Both the position numbers and the translations under genes were made by a program. A stretch of 64,000 bases of DNA from WVYX01 sp039586815 (GTDB taxonomy: Bacteria > Gemmatimonadota > Gemmatimonadetes > Gemmatimonadales > GWC2-71-9), in the NCBI GenBank assembly GCA_039586815.1, contig JBDHJR010000015.1, forward strand, positions 7,177 through 71,176, given 5' to 3'. Of this stretch, positions 41,605 through 50,880 are shown in pieces (positions within the stretch are counted from its first letter, which is position 1; every line of letters begins with the position of its first letter). The notes under the pieces are model-generated. The model was not told the origin of the DNA, did no database searches, and saw only the letters and a program-made list of their open reading frames with translations.

Positions 41605-42721
41605 CGACCTCCTCGCACAGCTCCAGATGCGCATCCACCATTCCGTCGATGGTGAAACGCTGCTCTACCCTGCTTCGTGCGGCCGCGCCCATGCGCGCCC
41701 GCAGGTCGGCGTCAGCGTGCAGCCGCTGCATGGCGGCGCGCAGTGCCTCGGCGTCGCCCGGCGGCACCATCAGACCGGTGACCTCCGGCTCGCTCACCTC
41801 GCGCACCCCGGTGGTGAGCGACGTCGTGATCACGGGCAGGGCACACGCCATGGCCTCCACGGTGGATATGCCGAACATCTCTGCGGGGCTGGTACTCGGC
41901 AGCACGAAGTAGTCGGCCGACTGGAAGTACCCTGGCAGCTCCTTGTCGCTCACACCCCCGGCCCAGACCACCTGGCCACCCAGCTGAAGCCGCACGATCT
42001 CCTGGGCCAGCCAATCCCTCAGCGGGCCGTTACCCACCAGCACCGCGTTGAGATCGGTGCCCCTAATGGCACGCAGCAGCACGTCGAGCCCCTTGTAGGA
42101 GACCAGGCGCCCCACGAACAGCGCCACCGCTCCCTTCGCAGGCGGCGGGAAGCTCTCCGGCCGCGGCGGATGGGCACGCGGGGCGAAGCGCTTCTCGTCT
42201 ACCCCGAACGGGATCACGTGCGCCTTGGCGCGGCCCGTCTTACCCACGTCCCTGGCGTGATCCAGGTTCGACCTCGCCGCCACCACGACGGCCTCGGCCC
42301 GGCGGGCCACGCTGCGCGCCAGTGGCCGGTAGGCCATGGCCGCCGCACGCTGCCGCTGCACGTCGGAGTGGTGCAGCACGATGGTGGGACGCCTGGGCCC
42401 AATAAGCGCAGACAGGTCGGCCAGGGGGTGAGGCCGGTGCACGTACACCACGTCGGCGGGCCAGCGCGACGCGGCGAGGTAGCCGGGGGCGACGGGCTGG
42501 GACCAATAGACTCCATACGTGGGAAGCCGGATGACCGTCACGCCGAAGCGTGGCGGCTCGGAGACCCGTTTTCCGGGATCCCGCATCCAGCTCGAGCCGG
42601 TGGCGGCCACCACGCGCACATCGTGCCCCCGTGCCGCGGCACCGCGCGCCAGCTGCGCCACCACGTGCTCCAGCCCTCCGGGATCGGGGGGATAGAACTT
42701 GCTGAGGTGCAGGATCTTCAC
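41585..42721 (-). CDS. GT4 family glycosyltransferase
   Basis: A 378-residue GT-B glycosyltransferase. The N-terminal acceptor domain begins VKILHLSKFYPPDPGGLEH. The C-terminal donor domain has ALFVGRLVSYKGLDVLLRAI and the nucleotide-sugar motif SPAEMFGISTVEAMA with both glutamates. GTG start at 42721 overlaps the WecA-like gene stop by GTGA, so it should act early, adding a sugar to the lipid-linked product of that enzyme. Donor and acceptor are not predictable. Confidence 0.9.
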   Translation of the reverse strand: MKILHLSKFYPPDPGGLEHVVAQLARGAAARGHDVRVVAATGSSWMRDPGKRVSEPPRFGVTVIRLPTYGVYWSQPVAPGYLAASRWPADVVYVHRPHPLADLSALIGPRRPTIVLHHSDVQRQRAAAMAYRPLARSVARRAEAVVVAARSNLDHARDVGKTGRAKAHVIPFGVDEKRFAPRAHPPRPESFPPPAKGAVALFVGRLVSYKGLDVLLRAIRGTDLNAVLVGNGPLRDWLAQEIVRLQLGGQVVWAGGVSDKELPGYFQSADYFVLPSTSPAEMFGISTVEAMACALPVITTSLTTGVREVSEPEVTGLMVPPGDAEALRAAMQRLHADADLRARMGAAARSRVEQRFTIDGMVDAHLELCEEVVRTARS

Positions 42722-44259
42722 GGCGTCGGCGTGACGGGAGGCTCGATCCGCTTGGCGGCTTGCGAGAGGGTTGGCTGCACCAGCTCGAGCAGCAGGTTGA
42801 GGTCGAGCAGCAGCGAGCGGCGACCGAGGCGGCGCCTGAGATGCACCTCGCCGATCCACCCCTTTCCCTCGAACGGGCAGACCACTTCCCACTCGTCGGG
42901 GCTCCGCTCGGGCCAGTGCTCCACGAACTCGCCTTCCTGCAGGTGCCACACCTTCGCCTTGCCGCGACGCTCACCCGCCGGCGCGACCAGCAGCAGCACC
43001 TCGTCGAATTCCGTGGCCCGCGGCAACAGCGCGATGCCGCGCTTGATGTCGTCCAGGGTTTCGGCGTGCTGCAGCCGCTCGGCCGCGCGGCGCAACTCCA
43101 CGTTGGCGGCGATCGCCCTAGGCTGCAGCGCTCCGCGGCGCGCCAGCCGCGCAAGTTCGTTAAGCTCGTGCAAGTGGAGGTAGCGGGCTGTGATCCACAC
43201 GCCGGCCCCGATGATCAGCAGCGCCACCGCGAACGACCGCTCACCGGGATTGATGAAGATCATCGCCACCAGCGCGAACAGCGCGCTCGCCGCGTAGATC
43301 ACACCGGCCACCTGGCGCGGGGAGAGCCCGGCCCGAGCCAGACGGTGATGTACGTGCTCCTGGTCGGGCTCGAACAGCGGCCGACCTCGCACCGAACGCC
43401 GGATGAGTGTTATCGTCGTATCGAACACCGGCACCCCAAAGGCAACCAGGGGGACGGCGATGGCGACGAGAGTGGGGCCTTTGGTAGAACCCTCCACGGC
43501 GAGGCCGGCGAGCAGAAAGCCCGTGGCCATGCTCCCGGAGTCGCCGAGAAAGGCCTTGGCCGGCGGGAAGTTGAACGGCAGAAACCCGAGCAGCGCCCCC
43601 GCCAGCGCGGCGGCCACGAGCCCGATCGCCGGGTGCCCCAGCGCTACCGACATGAGGAAGACCGCGGTGGCAGCGAAGAACGCGGAGCCGGTGGCCACCC
43701 CGTCCGCGCCGTCCAGCAGGTTGAAGGCGTTGGTGATGCCGACCAGCCACAGCACGGTGACCGCGAAGCCGAGCACCGGCCCCAGGTCGACCGGCCCGAA
43801 CGGCAAGGAGAGCAACCCTACGCGTAGACCCATCGCGTACATCACAGCCGCTACGGCGACTTGCACGGCGAACTTCGCCCATGCCGGGACGGGCCGCATG
43901 TCGTCCACGACGCCCAGCACGAGAATGGCCAGCGTGCCGGCGAGGACGAGGCCCAGTGAGCGGCTGCTGGCGAGCAGCGTGAGCCCGGTGGGCACGAACA
44001 CCACACCCACCAGAACCAGGGCCGTGAATGCTCCCAACGCGATGGCCACGCCGCCGATGCGCGGCACGGGAGGTTTGCGCGTGTCGTCCATCGCGCCCAG
44101 CCGCTGCGCCACCGCACCGGTCAGAGGCATGAACAGCGCGCAACCCACCGCAGCCACCACGAACACCAGGAGGTACGAGCCCAAGCCGCCCACCACTCCT
44201 TCGAGGGATTCGAACGAAACACTGCCCGCGAGGGATGGGATGTCAACGGCCCAATTCAT
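42718..44259 (-). CDS. WecA/MraY-type UndP sugar-1-phosphate transferase with C-terminal extension
   Basis: Initiating enzyme for a surface glycan (513 aa): transfers a sugar-1-phosphate to undecaprenyl phosphate. About 10-11 membrane helices (30-350) with DDTRKPPVPRIGG, GVVDDMRPVPAW, NAFNLLDGADGVA, FLGDSGSMATG and EHVHHRL, so all catalytic loops are intact. Family members are usually 320-370 aa. Here about 165 extra cytoplasmic residues follow, with a helical part then a GAF-like mixed domain (IKRGIALLPRATEFDEVLLL). It starts only 33 bases from the divergent plus-strand operon. Confidence 0.9.
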   Translation of the reverse strand: MNWAVDIPSLAGSVSFESLEGVVGGLGSYLLVFVVAAVGCALFMPLTGAVAQRLGAMDDTRKPPVPRIGGVAIALGAFTALVLVGVVFVPTGLTLLASSRSLGLVLAGTLAILVLGVVDDMRPVPAWAKFAVQVAVAAVMYAMGLRVGLLSLPFGPVDLGPVLGFAVTVLWLVGITNAFNLLDGADGVATGSAFFAATAVFLMSVALGHPAIGLVAAALAGALLGFLPFNFPPAKAFLGDSGSMATGFLLAGLAVEGSTKGPTLVAIAVPLVAFGVPVFDTTITLIRRSVRGRPLFEPDQEHVHHRLARAGLSPRQVAGVIYAASALFALVAMIFINPGERSFAVALLIIGAGVWITARYLHLHELNELARLARRGALQPRAIAANVELRRAAERLQHAETLDDIKRGIALLPRATEFDEVLLLVAPAGERRGKAKVWHLQEGEFVEHWPERSPDEWEVVCPFEGKGWIGEVHLRRRLGRRSLLLDLNLLLELVQPTLSQAAKRIEPPVTPTP

Positions 44260-44292
44260 GGGGCCGATGTACCATGGGTCCGTGAGCAGCCC

Positions 44293-45306
44293 GTGACGAC
44301 AATCCGCATCGTCTCACCCGGCTTCCCCGAGAGCCCCGGCGGGGTGACGGATCACACGGCGCGGCTGCGCCGCCACTGGAAGGATGCCGGGCATGAGGTG
44401 GAGGTCCTGGGCACGCGTGACGAGGCCCCGGCGGCGGTGGCCGCGCGGTGGCGCGACGAGCAGGTTGAGGCGGTGCTGATCCAGTACGTGCCGTTCCTTT
44501 ATGGCCGACGAGGCGTGTCGCGCCTCCCCGAGCGCATGGCGCGCGCGGCGCGGGAGAGCGGCATCCGCACCACCCTGTTCGTGCACGAGACGTGGGTGCC
44601 CCCCACGCGGCTCCCCTGGCTGGTGCTGGGCCCGATCCAGCGGCGCCAGTTGCTGCGGCTGCTCGATGCGGTCGACTCCGTGGTCACCGCCGTGCCCGCC
44701 TGGGCCACATCCCTGGGGCACGGCGCGCAGGTGGTGCGAGTGGGGAGCAACCTGGGGGAGCCGCTCTCGCACCTGCCCACCCAACCACCGCATGCGGCGC
44801 CAGTCGTGTTCTCCCCGTTCGCCGCGGGGCTCGAGTGGCGCTGGATCGTGGCCGCGACCGAGGCAATCGCCGCCACCCCGTCTCTCATCGTGATCGGGGC
44901 GGACGAGGAGGAGGTCCGGGCACACCACGTCGTCGGGAAGTGGTGGCGCAAGGAGTGGGACTGTCGCGGTCACCTGCCCGCCGAGGACGTGCTGCCGCTG
45001 CTGAGCCGCGCCCCGCTGGTGCTGGCCCCGTTCGGGGACGGACTCACGGGCCGCCGAACCTCGGCCATGGCGGCAATGAGCGCGGGCGCCCAGGTCCTGT
45101 CGTCGGTGGGGCCGCTCCTCGATCCGCTGTTCGAGGACAGCCCGATTGCTCTGGCGCGCGACGAGCGCGGGTTCGTCGAGCTCGCCGGGCGGCTGTGGGC
45201 CGATCCGGAGAGCCACAGTCACCGCGACCAGCGCGTCGAGTGGCACCGCGCGCATCTCGAGCCAAGAATGCTGGACGCCCGCCTCGTGGACATCGTCGCG
45301 TCGTGA
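44293..45306 (+). CDS. GT-B glycosyltransferase-like protein
   Basis: A 337-residue protein starting TTIRIVSPGFPESPGGVTDH, which is a GT4-like N-terminal domain with the glycine loop. The donor half is divergent: GDGLTGRRTSAMAAMSAGAQ replaces the usual E-x7-E motif, so activity is uncertain. GTG start at 44293. First gene of the tight plus-strand operon; the next gene begins inside its stop (GTGA). Confidence 0.75.
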   Translation: MTTIRIVSPGFPESPGGVTDHTARLRRHWKDAGHEVEVLGTRDEAPAAVAARWRDEQVEAVLIQYVPFLYGRRGVSRLPERMARAARESGIRTTLFVHETWVPPTRLPWLVLGPIQRRQLLRLLDAVDSVVTAVPAWATSLGHGAQVVRVGSNLGEPLSHLPTQPPHAAPVVFSPFAAGLEWRWIVAATEAIAATPSLIVIGADEEEVRAHHVVGKWWRKEWDCRGHLPAEDVLPLLSRAPLVLAPFGDGLTGRRTSAMAAMSAGAQVLSSVGPLLDPLFEDSPIALARDERGFVELAGRLWADPESHSHRDQRVEWHRAHLEPRMLDARLVDIVAS

Positions 45307-46481
45307 GCGCCCGGAACGTCGTCCTCGTGTTGCCCGATCCGCCGCTGCCGTTCGGCAACGCGGCTGGACGCTGGTTCTACGCGCTGCTCAGGGGGCTCAC
45401 CGAGCGCGGACACCGGGTGACCACCTTCGCCGTGTGCCGCTCCGCGTTCGACCGCAGCGCCACGGAGGACATGTACCGCGGGGGAGACTACGACCTGCGG
45501 CTCTATACTCACCCGACGCGCAGCGGGATCGCGCGCAAGCTGGAGTCGCTGCGGCGGCCCTACGGATACGTGTTCAGTCCTGAGCTCGAGCGCGATCTTG
45601 GCGAGCGGCTGGCCGAGGGTTACGACGTGTTGCACCTGGAGCAGCTGTGGACGGGGTGGACAGGATGGGAGCACGCCGAGCGGGCATTGCTCAACATCCA
45701 CTACCTGTTCGAGCTGGACCTGGCGTCCGCCCCAATCAGGTCACCCAAGGACGCCGTGCTGCGGGTCGCTACGCGCAGCGCCGAGCGCAGGTTGCTGCGC
45801 CACTATCCCACCATCAGCACGCTCACCCCGCGGCTCACGGCGCGCGTCGAACAGATCGCGCCGCGCGCTACCGTGCGCACCGTGCCGCTCGGCCTCGACC
45901 TCGCCAACTACCCGTTCCACCCAGACGGCACCGTGCACGAGCGCCCCATCGTGGGCCTCATCGGTTCGTTCGACTGGTTTCCCACGCGGTCGGCGGGTGA
46001 TCGCCTGATCACCCGGATTTGGCCCGAGATCCGGCGCCACGTGCCCGATGCCCGGCTCCTCCTGGTGGGACGCGACGCCCGCAGCGCGATGGCGCGGCAC
46101 CTACCGATGCGCAACGTGGAGGTGTACGAGAACGTGCCCGACATCCTGCCCTACTTCGACGCCACGGACGTGATGCTGTACACGCCCGCCAGCGGCAGCG
46201 GCATGAAGGTCAAGGTGCTGGAGGCCTTCGCCCTGGGGGTGCCGGTGGTGACGACCGGCGAGGGAGTGGAGGGCGTTCCTGCGGAGGATGGCGTGCATGC
46301 CGGCGTGGCCGACGACGATGCCGGGTTGGTCGAGCGCACGGTGCGGCTGCTGACCGATGCAGCGCACTACCGGGCCATCCGCGGCGAAGCCCGCCGCCTG
46401 GTGGAGACACACTGCGCGCCGCCCAGGAGCCTCGACCTGGTAGAGGCATGCTACGACGCAGTGGGGAGCCGCGCACCATGA
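45303..46481 (+). CDS. GT4 family glycosyltransferase
   Basis: A 392-residue GT-B enzyme. N-terminal LVLPDPPLPFGNAAGRWFY is the acceptor-side loop. The donor half has PIVGLIGSFDWFPT, ARLLLVGRDARSAM and YTPASGSGMKVKVLEAFALG, in which the last glutamate of the motif is kept. It resembles the family found with exosortase or EPS clusters. GTG start within the previous stop; overlaps the next gene by ATGA. Confidence 0.88.
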   Translation: MSARNVVLVLPDPPLPFGNAAGRWFYALLRGLTERGHRVTTFAVCRSAFDRSATEDMYRGGDYDLRLYTHPTRSGIARKLESLRRPYGYVFSPELERDLGERLAEGYDVLHLEQLWTGWTGWEHAERALLNIHYLFELDLASAPIRSPKDAVLRVATRSAERRLLRHYPTISTLTPRLTARVEQIAPRATVRTVPLGLDLANYPFHPDGTVHERPIVGLIGSFDWFPTRSAGDRLITRIWPEIRRHVPDARLLLVGRDARSAMARHLPMRNVEVYENVPDILPYFDATDVMLYTPASGSGMKVKVLEAFALGVPVVTTGEGVEGVPAEDGVHAGVADDDAGLVERTVRLLTDAAHYRAIRGEARRLVETHCAPPRSLDLVEACYDAVGSRAP

Positions 46482-47581
46482 AGGTCGGCTTCAACGCCCG
46501 CCTGCTCCACACGCCGCGGCTGCGCGGCTGGAACCGCTACACGGTGAACCTGCTGATGGCGCTGGGCGAGCTGGGGGTGGAGCTGGTGCTGTACAGCGAC
46601 CAACCGCTGAGCGACGAGCACCTGCAGCGGCTCGATCCCAACACGTTCCGGGTGCGCACGTCACCACCCATGCGCACCCTGAGCTTCGAGCAGGTGTGGC
46701 TGCCGCGCGCCTGCCGCGAGGACGCCGTGGACGTGCTCCACAGTCCGTTCAACTTCGGCCTCCCGGGGTGGCGCCCCTGCCCCACCGTGCTGACCCTGCA
46801 CGACGCGATCCCACAGGCGTACCGGCAGCGCTCCGGCCTCAAGACCAGCCTGTACCACAAGGTGGCGCGCTCCCGCGCGAGCCACATCATCACTCCGAGC
46901 CAGCACTCGAAGCGTGACCTGACCCGGCTGCTGGGGATCGCCGCGGAGCGCATCAGCGTGATCCCCGAGGCGGCGGACCCGCGCTTCGCGGAGCCCGTGT
47001 CAGCCGACGATCGCCGCCGCGTGCGCGAGCGGCACGACCTGCCCGAGCGGTACGTCTTCTACGTGGGAGGCTGGGAGGAGCGCAAGAACATTCCCTTCCT
47101 GGTGCGAGCCTTTGCGGAGGCCGGGGTGTCGGACACCGGCCTCGTGCTGGCCGGCGGCGACGCCGAGCGGCAGGATGAGCTCACGATCCTGGCGCGCTCA
47201 CTGGGAGTCACCGAAGGCATGCGCTATCTGCTGGACGTTGCGGACGACGAACTGCCGGCGTTGTACGCCGAGGCACTGTGCTTCGTCTACCCCAGCGTGT
47301 ACGAGGGCTTCGGGCTGCAGCTGTGTGAGGCGATGGCCACCGGATGTCCCACACTCTCCTCCAACGCCACGAGCCTGCCCGAGGTGCTGGGCGCGGGAGG
47401 CGACACCTTCGACCCGACCGTCACCAAGGAGCTCGCCGAGTTGATCTACCGCATTGCCCGTGACAACCGTTATCGCTCCGAGCTGTCCGCACGTGCCATG
47501 CGGCGCGGGCACGACTTCTCCTGGGGACGTACGGGGCGCGCGACCCTCACTGTCTACGAGCAAGTGATGGCGGCACCATGA
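46478..47581 (+). CDS. GT4 family glycosyltransferase (mannosyltransferase-like)
   Basis: A 367-residue GT-B enzyme of the mannosyltransferase-like branch. It starts MKVGFNARLLHTPRLRGWNR. LTLHDAIPQAY, ITPSQHSKRDL, FYVGGWEERKNIPFLVRAF and YEGFGLQLCEAMATG (E-x7-E) are all present. Coupled both sides by ATGA overlaps. Sugar specificity is inferred loosely from similarity of motif style. Confidence 0.9.
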   Translation: MKVGFNARLLHTPRLRGWNRYTVNLLMALGELGVELVLYSDQPLSDEHLQRLDPNTFRVRTSPPMRTLSFEQVWLPRACREDAVDVLHSPFNFGLPGWRPCPTVLTLHDAIPQAYRQRSGLKTSLYHKVARSRASHIITPSQHSKRDLTRLLGIAAERISVIPEAADPRFAEPVSADDRRRVRERHDLPERYVFYVGGWEERKNIPFLVRAFAEAGVSDTGLVLAGGDAERQDELTILARSLGVTEGMRYLLDVADDELPALYAEALCFVYPSVYEGFGLQLCEAMATGCPTLSSNATSLPEVLGAGGDTFDPTVTKELAELIYRIARDNRYRSELSARAMRRGHDFSWGRTGRATLTVYEQVMAAP

Positions 47582-48237
47582 GCCGCACCCGAGCATACCG
47601 CAATTACTGGGAGCGCAAGCGGCTGCGCTCGGGCAGCGTGCCGGACTTTCCGGTGCGCCGCTGGTGGGAGTCGGACGGGCTGAGCCAGATCGAGCAGCTC
47701 TACTTCGATGCAGTGCGCGAGGCACCTTCGCTGCTGGACGTCGGCGCGGGTGACCTGCGAATGAAGCAGAAGCTCACCGCGGCAGGTTACGCGGGCGAGT
47801 ACCACACGCAGGACATCGGGCCGGAGTACGCTCACACGTACCGCGACCTGGCGCAGGTGGAGCGGCGCTACGGTGCGGTGCTCTGCCTCGACGTGATCGA
47901 GCACCTCCCGCTGGAGGAAGGCCTCTCCCTACTGGAGCGCCTGGTGGAGCTGCTCGAGCCGAGCGGCACCCTGGTGATCCAGACGCCCAACGCGCGCTGC
48001 ATTCGCTCTCCCCTCGGGTGGGACATGACCCACCTGCATCTGTACAACGTCGAGGATCTCTGGGCCTACCTTACGGCTGCAGGGCTCGAGACGCGAGGCT
48101 ACCGCGTGGTGTTCGCCCCGCGGCGGCGCTCGCCGCTGGCCGCCCTGCGCTTCGCCACGGGTGCACTCGTTACCACCCGTCTGCTGGGCGCGGACTACGC
48201 CGACAACATCGCCGTGCTGGCCCGTAAGCCGGAGTAA
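47578..48237 (+). CDS. Class I SAM-dependent methyltransferase
   Basis: A 219-residue methyltransferase. SAM motif I is LLDVGAGDLRMKQKL, the second strand DIGPEY binds the ribose, and AVLCLDVIEHLPLEEGLSLL and GTLVIQTPNARC complete the fold. In this operon it most likely methylates a sugar of the glycan. One base separates its stop from the next start. Confidence 0.85.
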   Translation: MSRTRAYRNYWERKRLRSGSVPDFPVRRWWESDGLSQIEQLYFDAVREAPSLLDVGAGDLRMKQKLTAAGYAGEYHTQDIGPEYAHTYRDLAQVERRYGAVLCLDVIEHLPLEEGLSLLERLVELLEPSGTLVIQTPNARCIRSPLGWDMTHLHLYNVEDLWAYLTAAGLETRGYRVVFAPRRRSPLAALRFATGALVTTRLLGADYADNIAVLARKPE

Positions 48238-48238
48238 C

Positions 48239-49363
48239 GTGCGCGCTACCGGACAGACGCACGCCGTCATCGCCGGCAGCCTGGGGAAGGGCAACCTGGG
48301 CGACGAGACTCTGTTGCAGACCTTCCTGGGGCGCCACTGGCCCGATTACGACGCGCTGAGCGTGGTGGTCGACGGTGCCCGCGCCGCACCGGGTCCCGAG
48401 GTGCAGGTCGTTCCCGTTCCCACGTTCGCACTGGGTCGCCGTTTCTGGCGCGGGTTCGCCGAGCGGCGCCGCGCCGCGCGTAGCATCGTGGAGCACGCAC
48501 CGCAGGCGGCCCGCGAGCTGGTGTGGCTGGGCGGGCTGCTGGGACCGGACGAGCCGCACACGCGGCGCCGGCTGCACGAGCTGCGCTGGGCGCTCGGCTT
48601 CTGCCGGCGTCCCGTCTACTACTTCGGCGATGCTGCCGACGGCCTCGCCGAGGCACCCAGTGCCGCACCGCTCGTCAGGTTGCTGGACGAGTCCGAGGCG
48701 TTCGTGGCGGTGCGCTCCGCGGAAGCCGCCGCAGCGCTCACCGACGCCGGGCTGCGGGCGCCGATCCGCACCGGCGTGGACCCCGTGCTGTACGACCGCG
48801 CCGCCCAACGTCCCCCGCCCTTCACACGGCGGCAACCGCCTACCGAGACCGTGGTGATCGTGCCGTGCGTGTACCATCGTGCGCGCTGGCTCGAGACGTG
48901 GATCGCCGCGGCGCGCGCCGCCGTGCGCTACAGGCTCACCCTGTGCTGGGTGTCGTTCAGCGACGATGACGACCTCGCGCTGTGCCACGAGCTGGCCGAC
49001 GCAGTGCGGCGGGAGCACCCCGACCACCCCCAGGAAGTGGGACCGAGCCATGTCGCCGAGGCCCACATAGCCCGGGCAGCATGCTGCGTGGCCACGCGCT
49101 ACCACGCGGCGATCTTCGCCCTGACGGAGGGCGTGCCGGTGATCGGGATCGCGTACGATGTGAAGATCGCGCGGCTGCTCCGACTACTGGAGATGGATGA
49201 GTTCGTGGTGGACGATCCCGACGGCGAGGGCGGCCAGATCGCCGATCATGTGCGCCGCGCCGCAGGTGGAGCGTGGGCGCCCGACTACGCGCGTCTCAGC
49301 GGCATGCTCGCCGACCACACCCGGACGCTCGAGGCGCTCACCGGCGCGGGGGGCGCACGCTGA
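48239..49363 (+). CDS. Polysaccharide pyruvyl transferase family protein
   Basis: A 374-residue GT-B-like protein of the CsaB/WcaK family, which adds pyruvate ketals to sugars using phosphoenolpyruvate. The N-terminal GSLGKGNLGDETLLQ is the family hallmark; LGGLLGPDEP and the C-terminal ATRYHAAIFALTEGVPVIGIAYD are also typical. GTG start at 48239. Pyruvylation would give the glycan negative charge. Its stop overlaps the flippase start (TGATG). Confidence 0.88.
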   Translation: MRATGQTHAVIAGSLGKGNLGDETLLQTFLGRHWPDYDALSVVVDGARAAPGPEVQVVPVPTFALGRRFWRGFAERRRAARSIVEHAPQAARELVWLGGLLGPDEPHTRRRLHELRWALGFCRRPVYYFGDAADGLAEAPSAAPLVRLLDESEAFVAVRSAEAAAALTDAGLRAPIRTGVDPVLYDRAAQRPPPFTRRQPPTETVVIVPCVYHRARWLETWIAAARAAVRYRLTLCWVSFSDDDDLALCHELADAVRREHPDHPQEVGPSHVAEAHIARAACCVATRYHAAIFALTEGVPVIGIAYDVKIARLLRLLEMDEFVVDDPDGEGGQIADHVRRAAGGAWAPDYARLSGMLADHTRTLEALTGAGGAR

Positions 49364-50880
49364 TGCGCGCGCGCCGCGCGGCGCTCAACTACGCGACGGG
49401 CGTGCTGTTCACCGCCGTCACCATGGTGGTGGGGCTCGTGGCCCTGCCCTTCCTGCTGGAGTGGCTCGGCGAGGAGCGCTACGGCGCGTGGCGCGCGGCC
49501 ACCGACTGGTACGGCTACCTGTCGCTGCTGGAACTGGGCATCGGGGGCGCGCTCCTCCCGCTGCTGGCGCGCGCCGTGGGACAGGACGACCGGGCGTCCG
49601 TGCGCACCACGATGGGGGCGGGCATCCGCGCGTACGCGCGCCAGACGGGGCTCATGGTGCTGGGCGGCCTCATACTCGTGATCGCTATCCGCTACCTCGT
49701 TCCGGTGAGCGAGTACAACCGGCCCGACATAACGCGGGCCGCGTTGGTGGCGACCGCGGCGCTGCTGCTCACCCCGCTGCTCCCCTTCCGCCACCTCACC
49801 GAGGCGCGGCAGCAAGGCTACCGCGTGAACCTCCTGCTGTTGTTCCAGAGCCTGATCATCACGAGTGCCGCTCTGCTACTGGCCTACAGCGGCTGGGGCA
49901 TCACGGGACAGATGCTCGCGCTGCTGCTGGGCGGGGTGTTCTTCTTCGGCGTGCTCACGGCGGGCGAGCTGCGGCGCGACCCCGGCATGGCACGTGCCGC
50001 GCTCGGCACGGTGCGGCAGAGCGAGGCGTGGCGCGAGCTGTGGCAACTCAATCGGCCCACGCTGATCCGCCAGTTATGCGGGCGGGTGAGCGTGATGTCG
50101 GACCGCATCATCGTGGCGGCGCTGCTGGGCCCCGCCATGGTCGTACCGCTGTTCGTGACGCAACGGCTGGCCGAGCTGGCGCAGGGACAGATGCAGGGCA
50201 TCGGAACGGCCACCTGGGCGGGACTCGCCGAGCTCAACGCCCGGGGCGAGCGCGACACTTTCAACGCGCGCCTGCTGGAGCTCACCGGCCTGGTAGCCGC
50301 GTGGAGCATCGCGGTGCTGGCACCCATCGCGGCATACAACCACCACTTCGTGAGTCTCTGGGTGGGCGGGGAACGCTACGCCGGCGAACTGGTGACCGTC
50401 GTTGTGTGCGTAAACGGTCTGTTGCTGGCCGTGATCACGCTGTGGGATTGGGCGTTCGGAGGCACGGGCCTGGTGGCGCGGCTCGTACCCGTGAGCATCG
50501 TGTCCACGGTGATCAACCTGGGTCTCAGCCTGGCGCTGACACCGCGCTTCGGAGTGGCGGGACCGTTGCTGGGCACCATGTGCGCGACCCTGCTCACCGC
50601 AGCGTGGTACATGCCCGTTCTACTGCGCCGCACGTTCGGGATCGCGCCGGGCGCGCTGCTGCGCAGTATCGCGCTGCCGCTCGCGTGGGGCGTGCCTTAC
50701 GTGCTCGCGCTGTGGCACCTGGCGCACAGTCGCGCCGCGATCGGTTGGGGCATGCTCGCCCTCGAGATGGCCGCCGGGGTGCTTGCATACCTCGCCGCGT
50801 GGTGGCTGCTCATGCTCAGTGCCGAGCAGCGGGCCGTGAACCTGGCTCGGGTACGCGGCGTGCTGCGAGGCGGACCATGA
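49363..50880 (+). CDS. Wzx-type oligosaccharide flippase
   Basis: A 505-residue polytopic membrane protein with about 12-14 helices in the MATE/MOP flippase pattern. The N terminus is RRAALNYATGVLFTAVTMVV and the first loop LEWLGEERYGAWRAATDWYG resembles the Wzx Gly-Trp-Arg loop. It should flip undecaprenyl-linked repeat units to the periplasm. It sits between pyruvyl transferase and a GT39-like gene, as expected for a Wzx/Wzy-type pathway. Confidence 0.88.
   Translation: MRARRAALNYATGVLFTAVTMVVGLVALPFLLEWLGEERYGAWRAATDWYGYLSLLELGIGGALLPLLARAVGQDDRASVRTTMGAGIRAYARQTGLMVLGGLILVIAIRYLVPVSEYNRPDITRAALVATAALLLTPLLPFRHLTEARQQGYRVNLLLLFQSLIITSAALLLAYSGWGITGQMLALLLGGVFFFGVLTAGELRRDPGMARAALGTVRQSEAWRELWQLNRPTLIRQLCGRVSVMSDRIIVAALLGPAMVVPLFVTQRLAELAQGQMQGIGTATWAGLAELNARGERDTFNARLLELTGLVAAWSIAVLAPIAAYNHHFVSLWVGGERYAGELVTVVVCVNGLLLAVITLWDWAFGGTGLVARLVPVSIVSTVINLGLSLALTPRFGVAGPLLGTMCATLLTAAWYMPVLLRRTFGIAPGALLRSIALPLAWGVPYVLALWHLAHSRAAIGWGMLALEMAAGVLAYLAAWWLLMLSAEQRAVNLARVRGVLRGGP

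Noticed and set aside
44592..45302. A 5' extension of the glycosyltransferase at 45303
   Set aside because: The extension is out of phase with the well-formed gene at 44293-45306 and codes for Arg/Ala/Gly-rich shadow sequence.
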